Source: Amblyornis subalaris
Taxonomy: Eukaryota; Chordata; Aves; Passeriformes; Ptilonorhynchidae
Length of the DNA stretch: 64,000 bases
Direction: 5' to 3'
NCBI GenBank assembly: GCA_018881555.1
Contig: JACAXG010000034.1
Location: forward strand, 75,327 to 139,326
Below the pieces are notes generated by a model. That model made no database searches. It had not been told where the DNA came from and saw only the letters and a list, made by a program, of their open reading frames with translations. Both the position numbers and the translations under genes were made by a program. Below are positions 1-60,482 of this stretch, piece after piece. Within the stretch, counting starts at the first letter, position 1, and every line of letters begins with the position of its first letter.

Positions 1-1499
1 ACAGAGAAGAGAAAATGAAGGAGTTAGGTCAGTTAATGCAATAAAAGTTGTCTGTTGCTAACAATGTGATCCACATTGCACAGACCTGCAAACCAGATAT
101 GCACCTATGCACAGCACAGGGACAGATGTGTTTGAAAATGCTGGCGACAAGCAGCTGGCATTGGAGGTAAGTTGTTTGGCCTTAACACATACCACACTCC
201 AAAAGGAGCCCAGACCAGAGCCTGGACTCACAAGGATATAACTGTACTAAGCTGTGATAAGGGTGACTTATTGCATAAGATCAAGGAGGAACAAGGTGCT
301 TTCCATACCCAGCTTCAGTGTTACCCTCTCCTTCCTCCCACTGCAACTCACTCTGAGCCTCTCAACTTATCATTTTATTCTTCTGAGATTGAGCAAAGGG
401 AACTCCAGTTACTACCTCAGCCACAATTTTAAATTAAAACTTCAAAAGAAAGAATGTATTAAATTCCATTTCTGATAAACCTGATTACATGGGGAAAATG
501 AGCATTGCTATCTAGAAGCTGTAACAGACAGGAAACAACTGCAAAGGTACCTTTTCTAAGGCAGGCTGATGATTTTGGGAAATGACTCATTATTTTGGGA
601 GGTGCCAGGGGTGGAAAACAGGAGTGTCATACATGTTTTTTCTGCCTAGTCAGCTTTTGCTGCTTTCCCAAACGTCAGTCTTGCTCTTTCTAGCCTTTCT
701 TCTATCTGTAGCAGATTAGGGTGCAGCAGGGGTCCTTGGCTGCCCTGTCACAGAAATGAGAGATGCAGAGTATTCCACCAAACCACGGTCTCCCAGGAAG
801 AATCAAGGCTCATACAATCTTTTCACTATTCATAGGTTTATTCCAGCTTCAAGGTGTTCTATGCTCCTAGAGAACACCCTTTTAAGGGTATTTGTATCTT
901 CACAACTGAAATCAGAGAAAAAACAGATTAAAGGTATAAAACGTTCATCATTTCCATAGTTCGACAATGTCATAATATTTCATCGAAGTCTGTTAATCCA
1001 GAATAAAAGAAAATTGTGACGTTTGTTCATTTTCTTAAGCATGTTTCTCCTGGAGAAAACACCTCTAAAGCAGTCTGAATTGAAACCTTTAGTTATACGA
1101 TGCTCTCTACTGTTCGGAGTAGGAATTACATAGAAGTTTATTCATTAAAAGTTGTTAGCATGTCCTCTGGAGTATCATTTTTAGTTTTAAATTGAAACTT
1201 GCCTTAAAAGAATCAGATATAAATCACAAAAACAACTGGTCAATCTAAAATATAAAAGCACAGGTAAGATTTACAATACAGTCCCTTAAACTTATAAATA
1301 AACAAATAATCAAAAAGTATGCAAGCAAGAGACAAAAACGTCCCTCACCTCATCCCAACAACTTTTATCTCAGTCCTGTAAATACATGTATGTATTATGT
1401 CAACCTTGTGCAATTTATTTTGCTTTGAAAAACCGCATAGTATAAATAGAAGACTGACCTCTAAACCACCCCAAATCTCATTTTCTGTTTCTCAGCATG
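1..1499. other. upstream intergenic DNA, nothing recognised
   Basis: AT-rich vertebrate DNA with no exon-like reading frame bounded by good splice sites and no recognisable protein similarity. The short open frames here, such as one near 172-432, have no domain I recognise and no coding character. A TGACTCA (AP-1-like) heptamer lies near 583 between two copies of ATTTTGGGA, which could be chance. Confidence 0.6.
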
Positions 1500-1850
1500 T
1501 GACACCCAGTTCTGGTCACATTACAGAAAGGAAGCTGTGAATCAGCTGGTGACAGACTACAGGAGAGCACTGAGAAGAATGACGAAGGAGTCATAAAATA
1601 TGGAAGAGGGACTTAGGGTTGTTTTATCTAAAGAAAAGGAGACTAAGAAGAGTCATGGCAACAGTTTTCAAACACATAATTGGAGAACATAATATTATCC
1701 ATGTCCACTGTGGACAAGCTGCAAGAAAGATTCAGATCAGGCGCGAGGAAATACTTTCTAACAAAGTCAGCAAGAACTGGCATCGCCACGTGAACTCTTC
1801 AATGCCTGTGGTCTTTAGGGACAGGTGTGGCATGCACTGCTCAGAAATGA
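1500..1850 (+). mobile_element. old CR1 LINE fragment, sense orientation
   Basis: The text follows the 3' part of avian/reptilian CR1 elements in sense order. It starts with CACCCAGTTCTGGTCACATT and a piece like 'acagaaaggaagctgtg', then GGGTTGTTTTATCTAAAG, then AAGGAGACTAAGAAGAGTC, then a diverged 'cgcgaggaaatactttct' stretch near 1741-1763. This is recalled family similarity, not an alignment. The many differences from the consensus show an old copy. The usual terminal ATTCTATG repeats are missing, so it is truncated at the 3' side. It lies upstream of OPA1 in the same orientation as the gene. Confidence 0.75.
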
Positions 1851-2216
1851 CCTAACCAGAGGTGATCCTGTAAGAGGGCAGATGGACAGATCTGACAAAC
1901 CCTCCCAGTGTCTCCTTTGCCTCCCACTTCAATGTGGCTGGAAAAAATCCCCAATAACTCAGAGAAGCCCACTGGGAAACACCTTGTGTTTTCCAGCTTT
2001 CAAGGCAGCACCGCCATCCACGTCATGCACTCCCCAAGCACAACAACAGCTGGGGCCTCATCTGAGAATCTTATTTAAACAGCGTGGAAGACCCTGGTAC
2101 CACCAGCGCGGTTGGGCTTCACCTCACCACCTTCACCAGCTCTGCCACGCCAACCCAGGCCAGGCTGGGTGCCCTGGGACAGCCAGGAGCAAGGAACGAG
2201 GCCCCGAGGCCGTCGC
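1851..2216. other. gene-free spacer between CR1 and the minisatellite
   Basis: GC content rises toward the right as the promoter region approaches. I see no exon and no recognisable repeat family. Open frames here extend from the tandem array and are not supported as genes. Confidence 0.55.
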
Positions 2217-2691
2217 CGCGGTGTGAGGGGACACAGAGCCCGGTGTGGGCGATCAAGGTCCCCGGTGGGGGATCCATGACCCNAGTGTGAGGGATCCATA
2301 ACTCCCCGGCTCTCCCCTTCTGCGGTGTGAGGGGAGCATAGAGCCCGCTGCAGGGGATCCATGATTCCGGTGTAGGGGATCCATGGTCCGGTGTGACGGA
2401 TCCAGGACCGTGGTGTGAGGGATCCATGACTTCGGTGTGGGGGATCCGGGATCCCGGTGTGGGGGATCCATGATCCCAGTGTGACGGATCCATGGCCCCG
2501 GTGTGACGGATCCAGGACCGCGGTGTGACAGATCCATGGCCCCGGTGTGACCGAACCACGACCGCGATGTGAAGGATCCATGGCCCCGGTGAGACGGATC
2601 CAGGATCATGGCGTGAGGGATCCATGACTCCGATGTGGGCGATCCACGATTCCGCTGCAGGGGATCCATGATCCAAGTGTGCCGTATCCAG
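2217..2691. repeat. 22-bp tandem repeat (minisatellite), about 21 copies
   Basis: The unit begins GGATCCATG and ends CGGTGTGAC or a close variant. The GATCC core recurs at 2356, 2378, 2399, 2421, 2443, 2465, 2487, 2509, 2531, 2553 (GAACC), 2575, 2597, 2619, 2641, 2663 and 2685 (TATCC), almost always exactly 22 bp apart. Earlier, less regular copies lie at about 2230, 2251, 2271, 2293 and 2334. Many units carry a BamHI site and a CCGG. In the middle, GGATCCATGGCCCC-type units alternate with GGATCCAGGACCG-type units, giving a 44-bp higher-order period. The array ends about 220 bp before the OPA1 start codon, at the edge of the CpG island. One N (2283) lies inside. It is not a CRISPR, because the units abut without spacers. 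Confidence 0.95.
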
Positions 2692-2909
2692 CACTCCCCC
2701 ATTCTCCGCTCCTGACCGACCAGCCCCCGCGGTGCTCCCTCAAAGCCCTCCCTCCCTCGCCACCACCGAGCCCGGAACCTTTGCGANGGGAGGCGCGGTT
2801 TCCGGCGGGGCGGGCCGAGTGGACCGCGGTGCCCGGAAGTGGTTGCGACTGCCCTTGCCCTCAGCCCGGCCGCGCTCCTGCGGCTCCCGGGCCGCTCCCG
2901 GCCCTTAGG

Positions 2910-53326
<50,417 letters not shown>

Positions 53327-54279
53327 ATTGTTCAAGCAGGTAATCATGTTTAGATCATAAAAAGATTGCTACAATTGTCTCATTGTTCTGTATAAAATTA
53401 TTATCTATCTCATTTAAATGCATGTTTTCATATAGACTGAAAAATTCCTGTTCTTTATTCCATTGTCTGGCTGCTCCTACTGCTTCTTGCTTCTAATCTG
53501 CAGAGCTATACTTTCAGCTTTTACAGTAAAAACAGATATGAAACTTAATAGAAACACAATTACTGGCTAGTTATTTAAGTGTTGTGAATCACTGTAGGCT
53601 ATTTGATTACTCTCAGTTCATTATTTTTATCTGTTTTAAGACAAGAAATCATAACTAGCTGGAATCAAAATTAAGGGAACACNTTCCTATGGAAGTATTT
53701 TGGTTCTTTTGTTTTTCTTAAAGACACTGTATATTGTTAGCAAAAATATTTGCATGCAGGTAATTTCCAAGTTTCTTTTGTATTAATTCTCAAGTCCATA
53801 AGCCCAAGTGCTGTCATGCATTTATACATATTTTAAAATAATTGTCTTTCTGTTTCAACAGNAACTTTACTCAAGAATACAGCCTTCTCCAGGATACCTT
53901 GCACAAAGACTGCATTGAAATGGCTTTTGTGTCCCATTCTCTTTCCTGTCTTTTGGGGAGCATCCTGAAATGTTGGAGGAGAAAGAAAATGATGTCTCAT
54001 GGGATTGAGAAGTTCAGTTAAAATCCACCTGCTCGTTTAATTTTTGAAGCTACATGCACAGACAAATCTGATTTGTGTATCAATGAGATAGCTTGGGAGC
54101 TTGCTGAAGTTGTACATTTAAGGTTTTTTTTCCTGGAAGGGAAAAAAGCTTTTTATTTTTAGTATCTGTCTTGTATGGTAGAGCTGGATCAGATTCATAA
54201 AATGATTTTATCTGTTGTCATTTTCTTGCCTGCAAATGATACTGGGAGTTTGGCATAACGTTTTAGTATTTGTATGTAC

Positions 54280-54285
54280 ATTAAA
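54280..54285 (+). terminator. OPA1: possible proximal polyadenylation signal ATTAAA
   Basis: ATTAAA follows TGTATGT, a UGUA-type upstream element. Use would give a 3' UTR of about 0.45 kb in place of about 1.9 kb. Sequence evidence only. Confidence 0.4.
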
Positions 54286-55742
54286 ACACCCCTCTAAGTA
54301 ATGCCACTTGTATTCATTATGCTCTGTGTTGAAGCATTTGCTGATCACTGTGGTAGAGATTTAAAAGCATGGTATTGAAATCTTGAGAGGAAGTGGTGGA
54401 TTTTGTTAAACTCCTAAACTATTGAGAGATGTCATCCAAGCAATTCTTGTAGTGCTTTCACTTGAAAGCGCAGACTGCTATTCAGTGACACCTTAAAAGG
54501 TTTAGGCTCAGGAAATAATGTCAACAGCTTCTCCTTTTACCTGTTCTTTCCTAATATATGTTGTTACTCTTGAATCTCAGCCAATTACATTTCATTTCTG
54601 GGATTGCACAGACTNGGATTTCCTTGTTAACTCCTCCCTTCACCATAGGTACAGAGTAACCTGATTGAGTATGTGTAAAATGTAGAAAGATAGAATGTAC
54701 AATTCCAACTTGCCCAACTTCCTAACTAAAAAAAAAAAAAAAAAAGTCATTAATTTTTTCTAGTAGCTACTGTAAGACCAAAATCACTTCTATAAGAATG
54801 TTATGCACAAGGTCCTACTACACCCACTTGATGTCTGTCANTCAGGATAGTAAAATTAGTAAGGAGTCTTTCTTCCACTGCCTTTCAGTTTTGCCATAGA
54901 AATGTTACTTCTGACAAATTTAAGCATGATACAAGGTCTCTATCATAGGTGCCTGGTGGTTAATCACCACCACATTTTTCTGCCCACATATTGCCACAAA
55001 TGATTTGGATGCACTTCTGAATACTTGTGTGGGAGAAGGTGTTAGGCCTGAAACAGTTTGTTTTACAGATGTCTGATTATGTACATTGAAAAACTGATCT
55101 AAATTTATTTTTCGTTTTGAAAAGGCAATTGATTTTAATATGTGGAAGTGAAAAGAGAGGAATCTGAATGTTTTCTAACAGATACTGTTTTGGTTTGCTC
55201 TCAGAGAAAACAATACAAAGTTTGGTAAGATGTTCCCCAAATGTTTGGACATAAAATATTCAGTCACGTAGACAAAAAGCTGACATAGATCTATTCATAA
55301 AATTATGTTGAAAGGTTAAACATTTCAGGGTGATCTAAATGAATGTTTGGAGATTTTCTGTTTAAAATTAATTCCTGAAAATGAGTGTTTGAGAACTGAA
55401 AAATGAAAAAATGGCTTGTGTTGTCATCATTCTCTGAAGATAACTTCAGAAATGTAAGTTTGCACAACTTTGAAGGCAGACATCTTTGTGTATAGCAAAT
55501 GAAATAAGTCTGTACTTTGTAAAAAAACCAAACCAAACAAAGAAACAAACAAAAACTTTTACATTTACCTAGAGATCACTGTTTGAAACTTCTCTGTAAT
55601 GTAAATGTTGCAAAATGTCGCATCCAGTGGCCCAGTGTTCATTTCTTTTAGTGTGATGTTCCTGTGGGTTTAGTTCCAACTTCTCTGTGCTGCTCATCTA
55701 AGACTTAGCATGATGTATTCCATGAAAACTAGGTATTTATTG

Positions 55743-55771
55743 AATAAAAATGTAACTGAAGGAATAATAAA
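55743..55771 (+). terminator. OPA1: main OPA1 polyadenylation signals (two AATAAA)
   Basis: AATAAA at 55743-55748 and again at 55766-55771, followed by a G/T-rich downstream element at 55773-55798. This is the strongest poly(A) site arrangement after the stop codon. Another AATAAA at 56122-56127 could serve a longer form. Confidence 0.75.
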
Positions 55772-57336
55772 ATGTGGGTTTTGAACACGGTGCTGTTGCA
55801 CCTAATTAAGAAGTCAATTTGACCTTCTTTTTCTCATTTGCTAAGTTGTGAATAAGTACAGATTAATGATATCAGTATATGTTAATGATATCAAAATGTC
55901 TGATTCAGAAGTGCTGTGTCAGCACCAGATTAGTGGTAACTGTACCAAGTGTTATCTTTTACTATATAAATTAATGTACCATTTATGTAATACATTTAGA
56001 CAAAGGTGTCATATGAAGAATCATTATGTTGAAAGCTTCTCTCTCTGGAAGTTGAGAAAATGAACTGATATCCAGCATATAAATGAAGACTGTTACGGAG
56101 CATTGTTTCAGGTGCNTTTAAAATAAACATGCTGGCTGGGGCAATGGTTTTGGGAGTTAAAGAGCAGTCAGTTTACCAACCCATGAATTCAGGAATATAT
56201 ATTTTTCTTTTTTTTCTTTTAGATGAAGAAAAATTTTACAAAATCAATTAAAAAAACCCNCTATTCGCTGGGAACTGTGATACTGAAGGTGTGGCAGATT
56301 TGCTCCGCAAAGCTTGACATGCAAATAGGGGCATCTTAGGCTCAGTGGAGGATTATAGCTCTATATTTACTTGCTTTCATGGTTGAACTAACCTAAAATC
56401 ATCTTGACAAATAAGCGACAGGTAATTTATGNTGGTTTTTATAGGATTTTATGTTAAGGTTAGAGGAAAGAAGTGTTACAGCTAGTTGTGCTTATCTTAC
56501 TAGTAAGTTAGTAAAAATGGGCTTAAGTGCTCTTAGTTGGCTACTTTAAAATTGNTCCTTGCAAGGAGTATCTTGCTAGATGATTAGATGGAGTTATGTC
56601 AGGCAGAATAAGAAGGATGTGCTGAATATTACAACAATTTTGAGATAGAAAACAATTATTTGAACTGTCTAAAGTTCACATGGTACTGAAGAGTATGAGA
56701 CTCCAAACTAGTTTGCACAAGTTCAAGATATTTTTCTGTATTACATAGACTACCTTCAGATTCTGCATAAAGCCGTTTATTTTAGGCAGCCACAAGTAAN
56801 CTGTAATTTTTGTATCTTTTTGAGATTAGGAAGGACAGTCACCAAATGTAAACATTGTTATTCCATAAATGAATATTTAATTTCCAAAGCATGTTCATTA
56901 CTGTCATGTAGATATGCTAAGATATTTCTGTTTTTCATAAAATGAACTGTTTATGAGCAGAGGTTTAAATACTAATGGCTGAAGGGTTGTCTGACACTTT
57001 TTGATGAAAAAGATACAGATGGTGCCTTTTCAGATATCAAGAATTATTCCTTCTGAGTGGTTACTAGTAACTTCATCCTAAATTATCAGACCGTGAGTTG
57101 AAAATCTTGGACATGTTTAAAAGTGTAAAAAAAGCAAGCGTAAAGTTAGAGGGTGAAAACATCAGTGAAGTTCTTGGTTATTTCAAATATACTTGTATGC
57201 TCTATTTCACCATCAAGGATACATTAATCTGGTTTTTTTTACCGAGTATATTTTGAACCTAAGCTGTTATGATGTAGTTCCAAGGCTAAAGTTTAGAGAA
57301 TTTCATTTTCATATATCTTAAATGTAATTTAGTGAT

Positions 57337-57363
57337 TCTTAACACTTGTATTAAGTGTTAAGA
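57337..57363. repeat. perfect 11-bp inverted repeat with 5-base loop
   Basis: TCTTAACACTT (57337-57347), loop GTATT, then AAGTGTTAAGA (57353-57363). The arms are exactly complementary. It is too short and AT-rich for a microRNA precursor by itself, and no family is recognised. Confidence 0.9.
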
Positions 57364-58261
57364 TGCAAGAGATTTCATCATTTCAGGTGTGAAATGTTGA
57401 NATATGAGATCTCTAAATCTGACTCAGGACCCCTTGAGTCAGGTAGAAGTCTTTGTTCTTGGTGGGATTTGGTACAGGAGATGTCTGTGGGATGTTTTTA
57501 TTTCAGGGAAGGTCTGAACTGTCTGTGGTGATGCTTCTATGGTCTTGCAGAGTTGCAGCATGAGGTGTTTTTTGGCTGTTTGGAATGGGTTTCTAGATCT
57601 TGAGGTGCTTTAGGGAAATCTTCCAGCAATGATTCCTTGCACAGATGGGATGTACAATTGTCCAGTTTACTCAGATGCCGGGGTACCTCACAAGAACTTA
57701 TCATCTCTGGCTATCTGGAAAAACCTACCATCTTAGTGACTTACCATATCCAAGGAACTTTTTTTTTTTAATGACATTTTAAAGCTCTTGGATCCTGTTC
57801 TATTTTTTAATTAGTTCAGTAATCCATCTTCCCTTGCAGTAATCTTTAGGCCACAATCAATCACTTGTTAGTTTTTATTCAGCAAGATAAATAAAATGCA
57901 TTGTAAAACCCTTGTGAGATAGATCTTACACAGTCAGATAACTCCTAAAGTNGTAGTTTGTCACAAGTACTGTATGTTCTAGATGGTTGTAATCACAGAC
58001 CTTTCACAGTATATGGCTGTTGTCAAGAATTTTTCAGTATAAAATACTGTACAGTAGGAAAGGGAAGAAGCTGAAAGGGTACAGAGATTGTAATGATTGT
58101 TATGCTGTGGTGCTGGAATGGAAAACCCATGCATATTTCTATGTCNACGAATCTTGCTTGCATCTGCCATCACCTCAGTGCTTCAGCACATCAGAAGGTG
58201 AAATTATCCAGGCTGTTTTTCTGTGGGGAGTGCTGAAAATCAGAGACATGATTTTCTTTTT

Positions 58262-58421
58262 GACTACTAGTGATTCAGGAAGTAGTTCTGAAAGTACTAG
58301 TGAAACAATTCTAGAGCTAACCTCACAAACTGTTCTAGAAGCATTTCTGAAATTGACTCCTAAGTTACTTGGNATTGGCTTTAGGTGCTGTTCTAGTGCC
58401 AATTCCAGAAATATTTCTAGT
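58262..58421. repeat. possible decayed tandem repeat of about 24 bp
   Basis: TTCTAG or TTCTGA recurs through this stretch. CTAG occurs at 58267, 58297, 58311, 58335, 58393 and 58417; two of those gaps are exactly 24. The reading frame across it is Ser/Thr-rich for the same reason. The repeat is too diverged to be sure of. Confidence 0.35.
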
Positions 58422-60412
58422 CATATCTGCTGAAAAGCTGTTTACTGGGATAGCTGCAAATGCTTCGGTGTTTGTGTTGCAGAACACTGATAGAAGACTG
58501 TTTATTTGCTGCTTTTGGCAGCCTGTAGGCTCCAAGAGGACTTAACAGAGCAGTGGTGATTTTCCAGCATGACTTGAAAATGGCTTTCTGAGCTATCCTT
58601 GGTAGTGATAACCAGCAAGATGAGCTTTGTTCAGGTTTTTCACCCAAAGGACAACAATGAACTTTTTGAAGGTTAGTCAGAGTGGTGCAATAACACCTTG
58701 TCTTATACCATTCCTAATATGGGGGAAGATGTGAAGTTTGAATTAAAAGAGTAGTTCATAATAAGTTTTAGAACAGAAGCAGCTTGAGTGTTAAATCCTC
58801 TAACATTTTAGAGACTTTTTCAGGAAAGACCTGGGTGAGCATCACTGGACAGGACTGACAGCTGCCACATCCCTAGAACTGCAAAGGACAAGCACGTTTG
58901 TGCTCTATTACTGTCAACCTTACCATTTGGAAATGACACAAGCTCTGCCTTGGACTGAATCTGCACATGCATGTTTCATAAAGGATCATCTCTTCCAGAC
59001 TGCTAGAAAACAGTAGATAGCAGAACAAAAGCCTCTTTAGATCTAGATATTGTTTCACTACAGAAATCATAACTGAAGACCATTTTCACTTTTGTTTCAA
59101 GCAACTGCCCTCTCTTTGCCAGCCTCATGACGTAAGTATTAAGGTAACAGGATGCCCCCTGTATTAAGGAACATTTGAAGCAGCGTTTTGCCTCATGTCC
59201 ACAAGCCAATTGCTTGTGGCTTTTGAAGTTTAGAGATGGAACATTCATTGCAGCCTTCCTTACAATGGGTCTGTTCTGGTTCATGTGAAAATCAACATCC
59301 TTTTTTGTGTTGCTGCCTGACAGGATGCTACAATACTATTAGCATTTGCAAAGGGTTTGCTCCGTCTAATAGTGCAACCCCCAGATCACAGTCTGCTCAG
59401 TTTGTGTTTCTCTATTATGTGACAGACACAAAGAAGCTGAAGGCTGGCAAGGCCTGTCAAATCTTGTAATGTAGCGAGCGACCCCAGAGCTTCATTCTGC
59501 TTTATATCATCCCTTGTTCGCCATCCCACCCCTTTGCTTGAATGGGCTCTGAGGTAGGTAAATGAATTCAGTGGTATGGTAGGCGGATGATTCNTTTCTG
59601 ACCTTGTTCCTGTACCATTTGTTTCCAGGCTTGTTGGAGGGAAAAGGACATATCTGAACCTTTTGTTTCAAATAATTTTCTTGCAGGTTGGGGAGTTAAT
59701 GCAGACCTTGTCTGAACTCACCCGAGCGGAAATTGTTCTGGGTACAAGTCGTGACACACTTGGTCCCTTGGAATTGCCATGTTAAAGGAGAAAGCAGTGA
59801 ATTGGAATTCTTTCACATTTGGCATTGCTTAAACACCTGGACACCCTTTTTTTTTCCCCAGTGTGCACGTGTTTATATCCACTGTCATGCCTTGAAACAT
59901 CTGTCTTAAGAGCAGTCAAGAAGCAAACAAAGAATGACCTTTGAACAGCCCAGTGTTGTGTTTTAGTTGGGAAGGAGGTGAGGCTGAGGCAAAAGCTGAG
60001 TACAGCACATACTAAGCAACAGTGGGTTTCAAAGGAATATTTTGGACCCATCTTTGAAATCGGCACAGTGCTTCTTGAAGAGGGTCATGTTTGTTTAGGG
60101 ATTGATCTTGGATCATGTGTTTGAGGGTAAGGAAGGCAGTGATTTGTTGCATGCCAGGACCAAATCTGAGGAGCGATGAGGCCTTTCACACTAGAGTTGC
60201 CTTAACTCTGCATCCTTGAAGATACTTTTGTAGAAAGAAGACCAGAGGCATGTGACCAGTAGCAAAACATGAGGTGGGAATACCACTCGGGCTNTCCTGC
60301 ATAGTCATAAATTTGCCCTCTGCACTGTCAATGCCATGTTTGGAGGATGATGTTTGGAGGATTGTTCATACCTCCTGAATAATGGATTCCGAAGGTCTCA
60401 AACAGCACAAAT

Positions 60413-60482
60413 CATAGAATCATGGAATATCCTGAGTTGGAAGGGACCCACAAGGATCATTGAAGTACAGCTCCTGGCCCTG
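60413..60482 (-). mobile_element. CR1 LINE 3'-end fragment
   Basis: CATAGAATCATGGAATATCC, GAGTTGGAAGGGACCCACAA, GGATCATTGAAGTACAGCTC and CTGGCCCTG form the reverse complement of the CR1 3' end. It looks young compared with the copy at 40140, lies 4.6 kb after the OPA1 poly(A) signals, and is about 70 bp long. Confidence 0.93.

Larger units (their letters stand above)
53862..55790 (+). other. OPA1: OPA1 3'-UTR exon (approximate end)
   Basis: The acceptor TGTTTCAACAG ends at 53861, after a pyrimidine-rich tract that pairs with the donor at 53340. No reading frame continues. The 3' end is set by two AATAAA signals, 55743-55748 and 55766-55771, with a G/T-rich stretch (TGTGGGTTTTG and GGTGCTGTTG) from about 55773. 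Cleavage near 55785 is inferred. A run of 18 A at about 54727-54744 and one N (54841) lie inside. The N at 53862 is the first base of the exon. Confidence 0.7.
55791..60412. other. downstream intergenic DNA, first part
   Basis: No gene recognised. It contains a perfect hairpin (57337-57363), a possible decayed 24-bp repeat (58262-58421), and a TGACGTAA (CRE-like) octamer at 59128. Open frames such as 58020-58433 (+), 59003-59284 (-) and 59782-60066 (-) have no domain or homology I can name. Confidence 0.6.

Noticed and set aside
172..432. Plus-strand 86-codon frame near the left edge
   Set aside because: No recognisable domain and no flanking splice or promoter signals.
2217..2691. CRISPR array
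   Set aside because: The repeats abut each other without unique spacers and the genome is a vertebrate.
54727..54744. A-tract in the 3' UTR as the end of a processed pseudogene
   Set aside because: No coding-like or spliced-gene sequence precedes it beyond the OPA1 UTR itself; it looks like a simple homopolymer.
58020..58433. Plus-strand 137-codon Ser/Thr-rich frame
   Set aside because: The Ser/Thr richness comes from a decayed repeat and two N characters lie in the frame.
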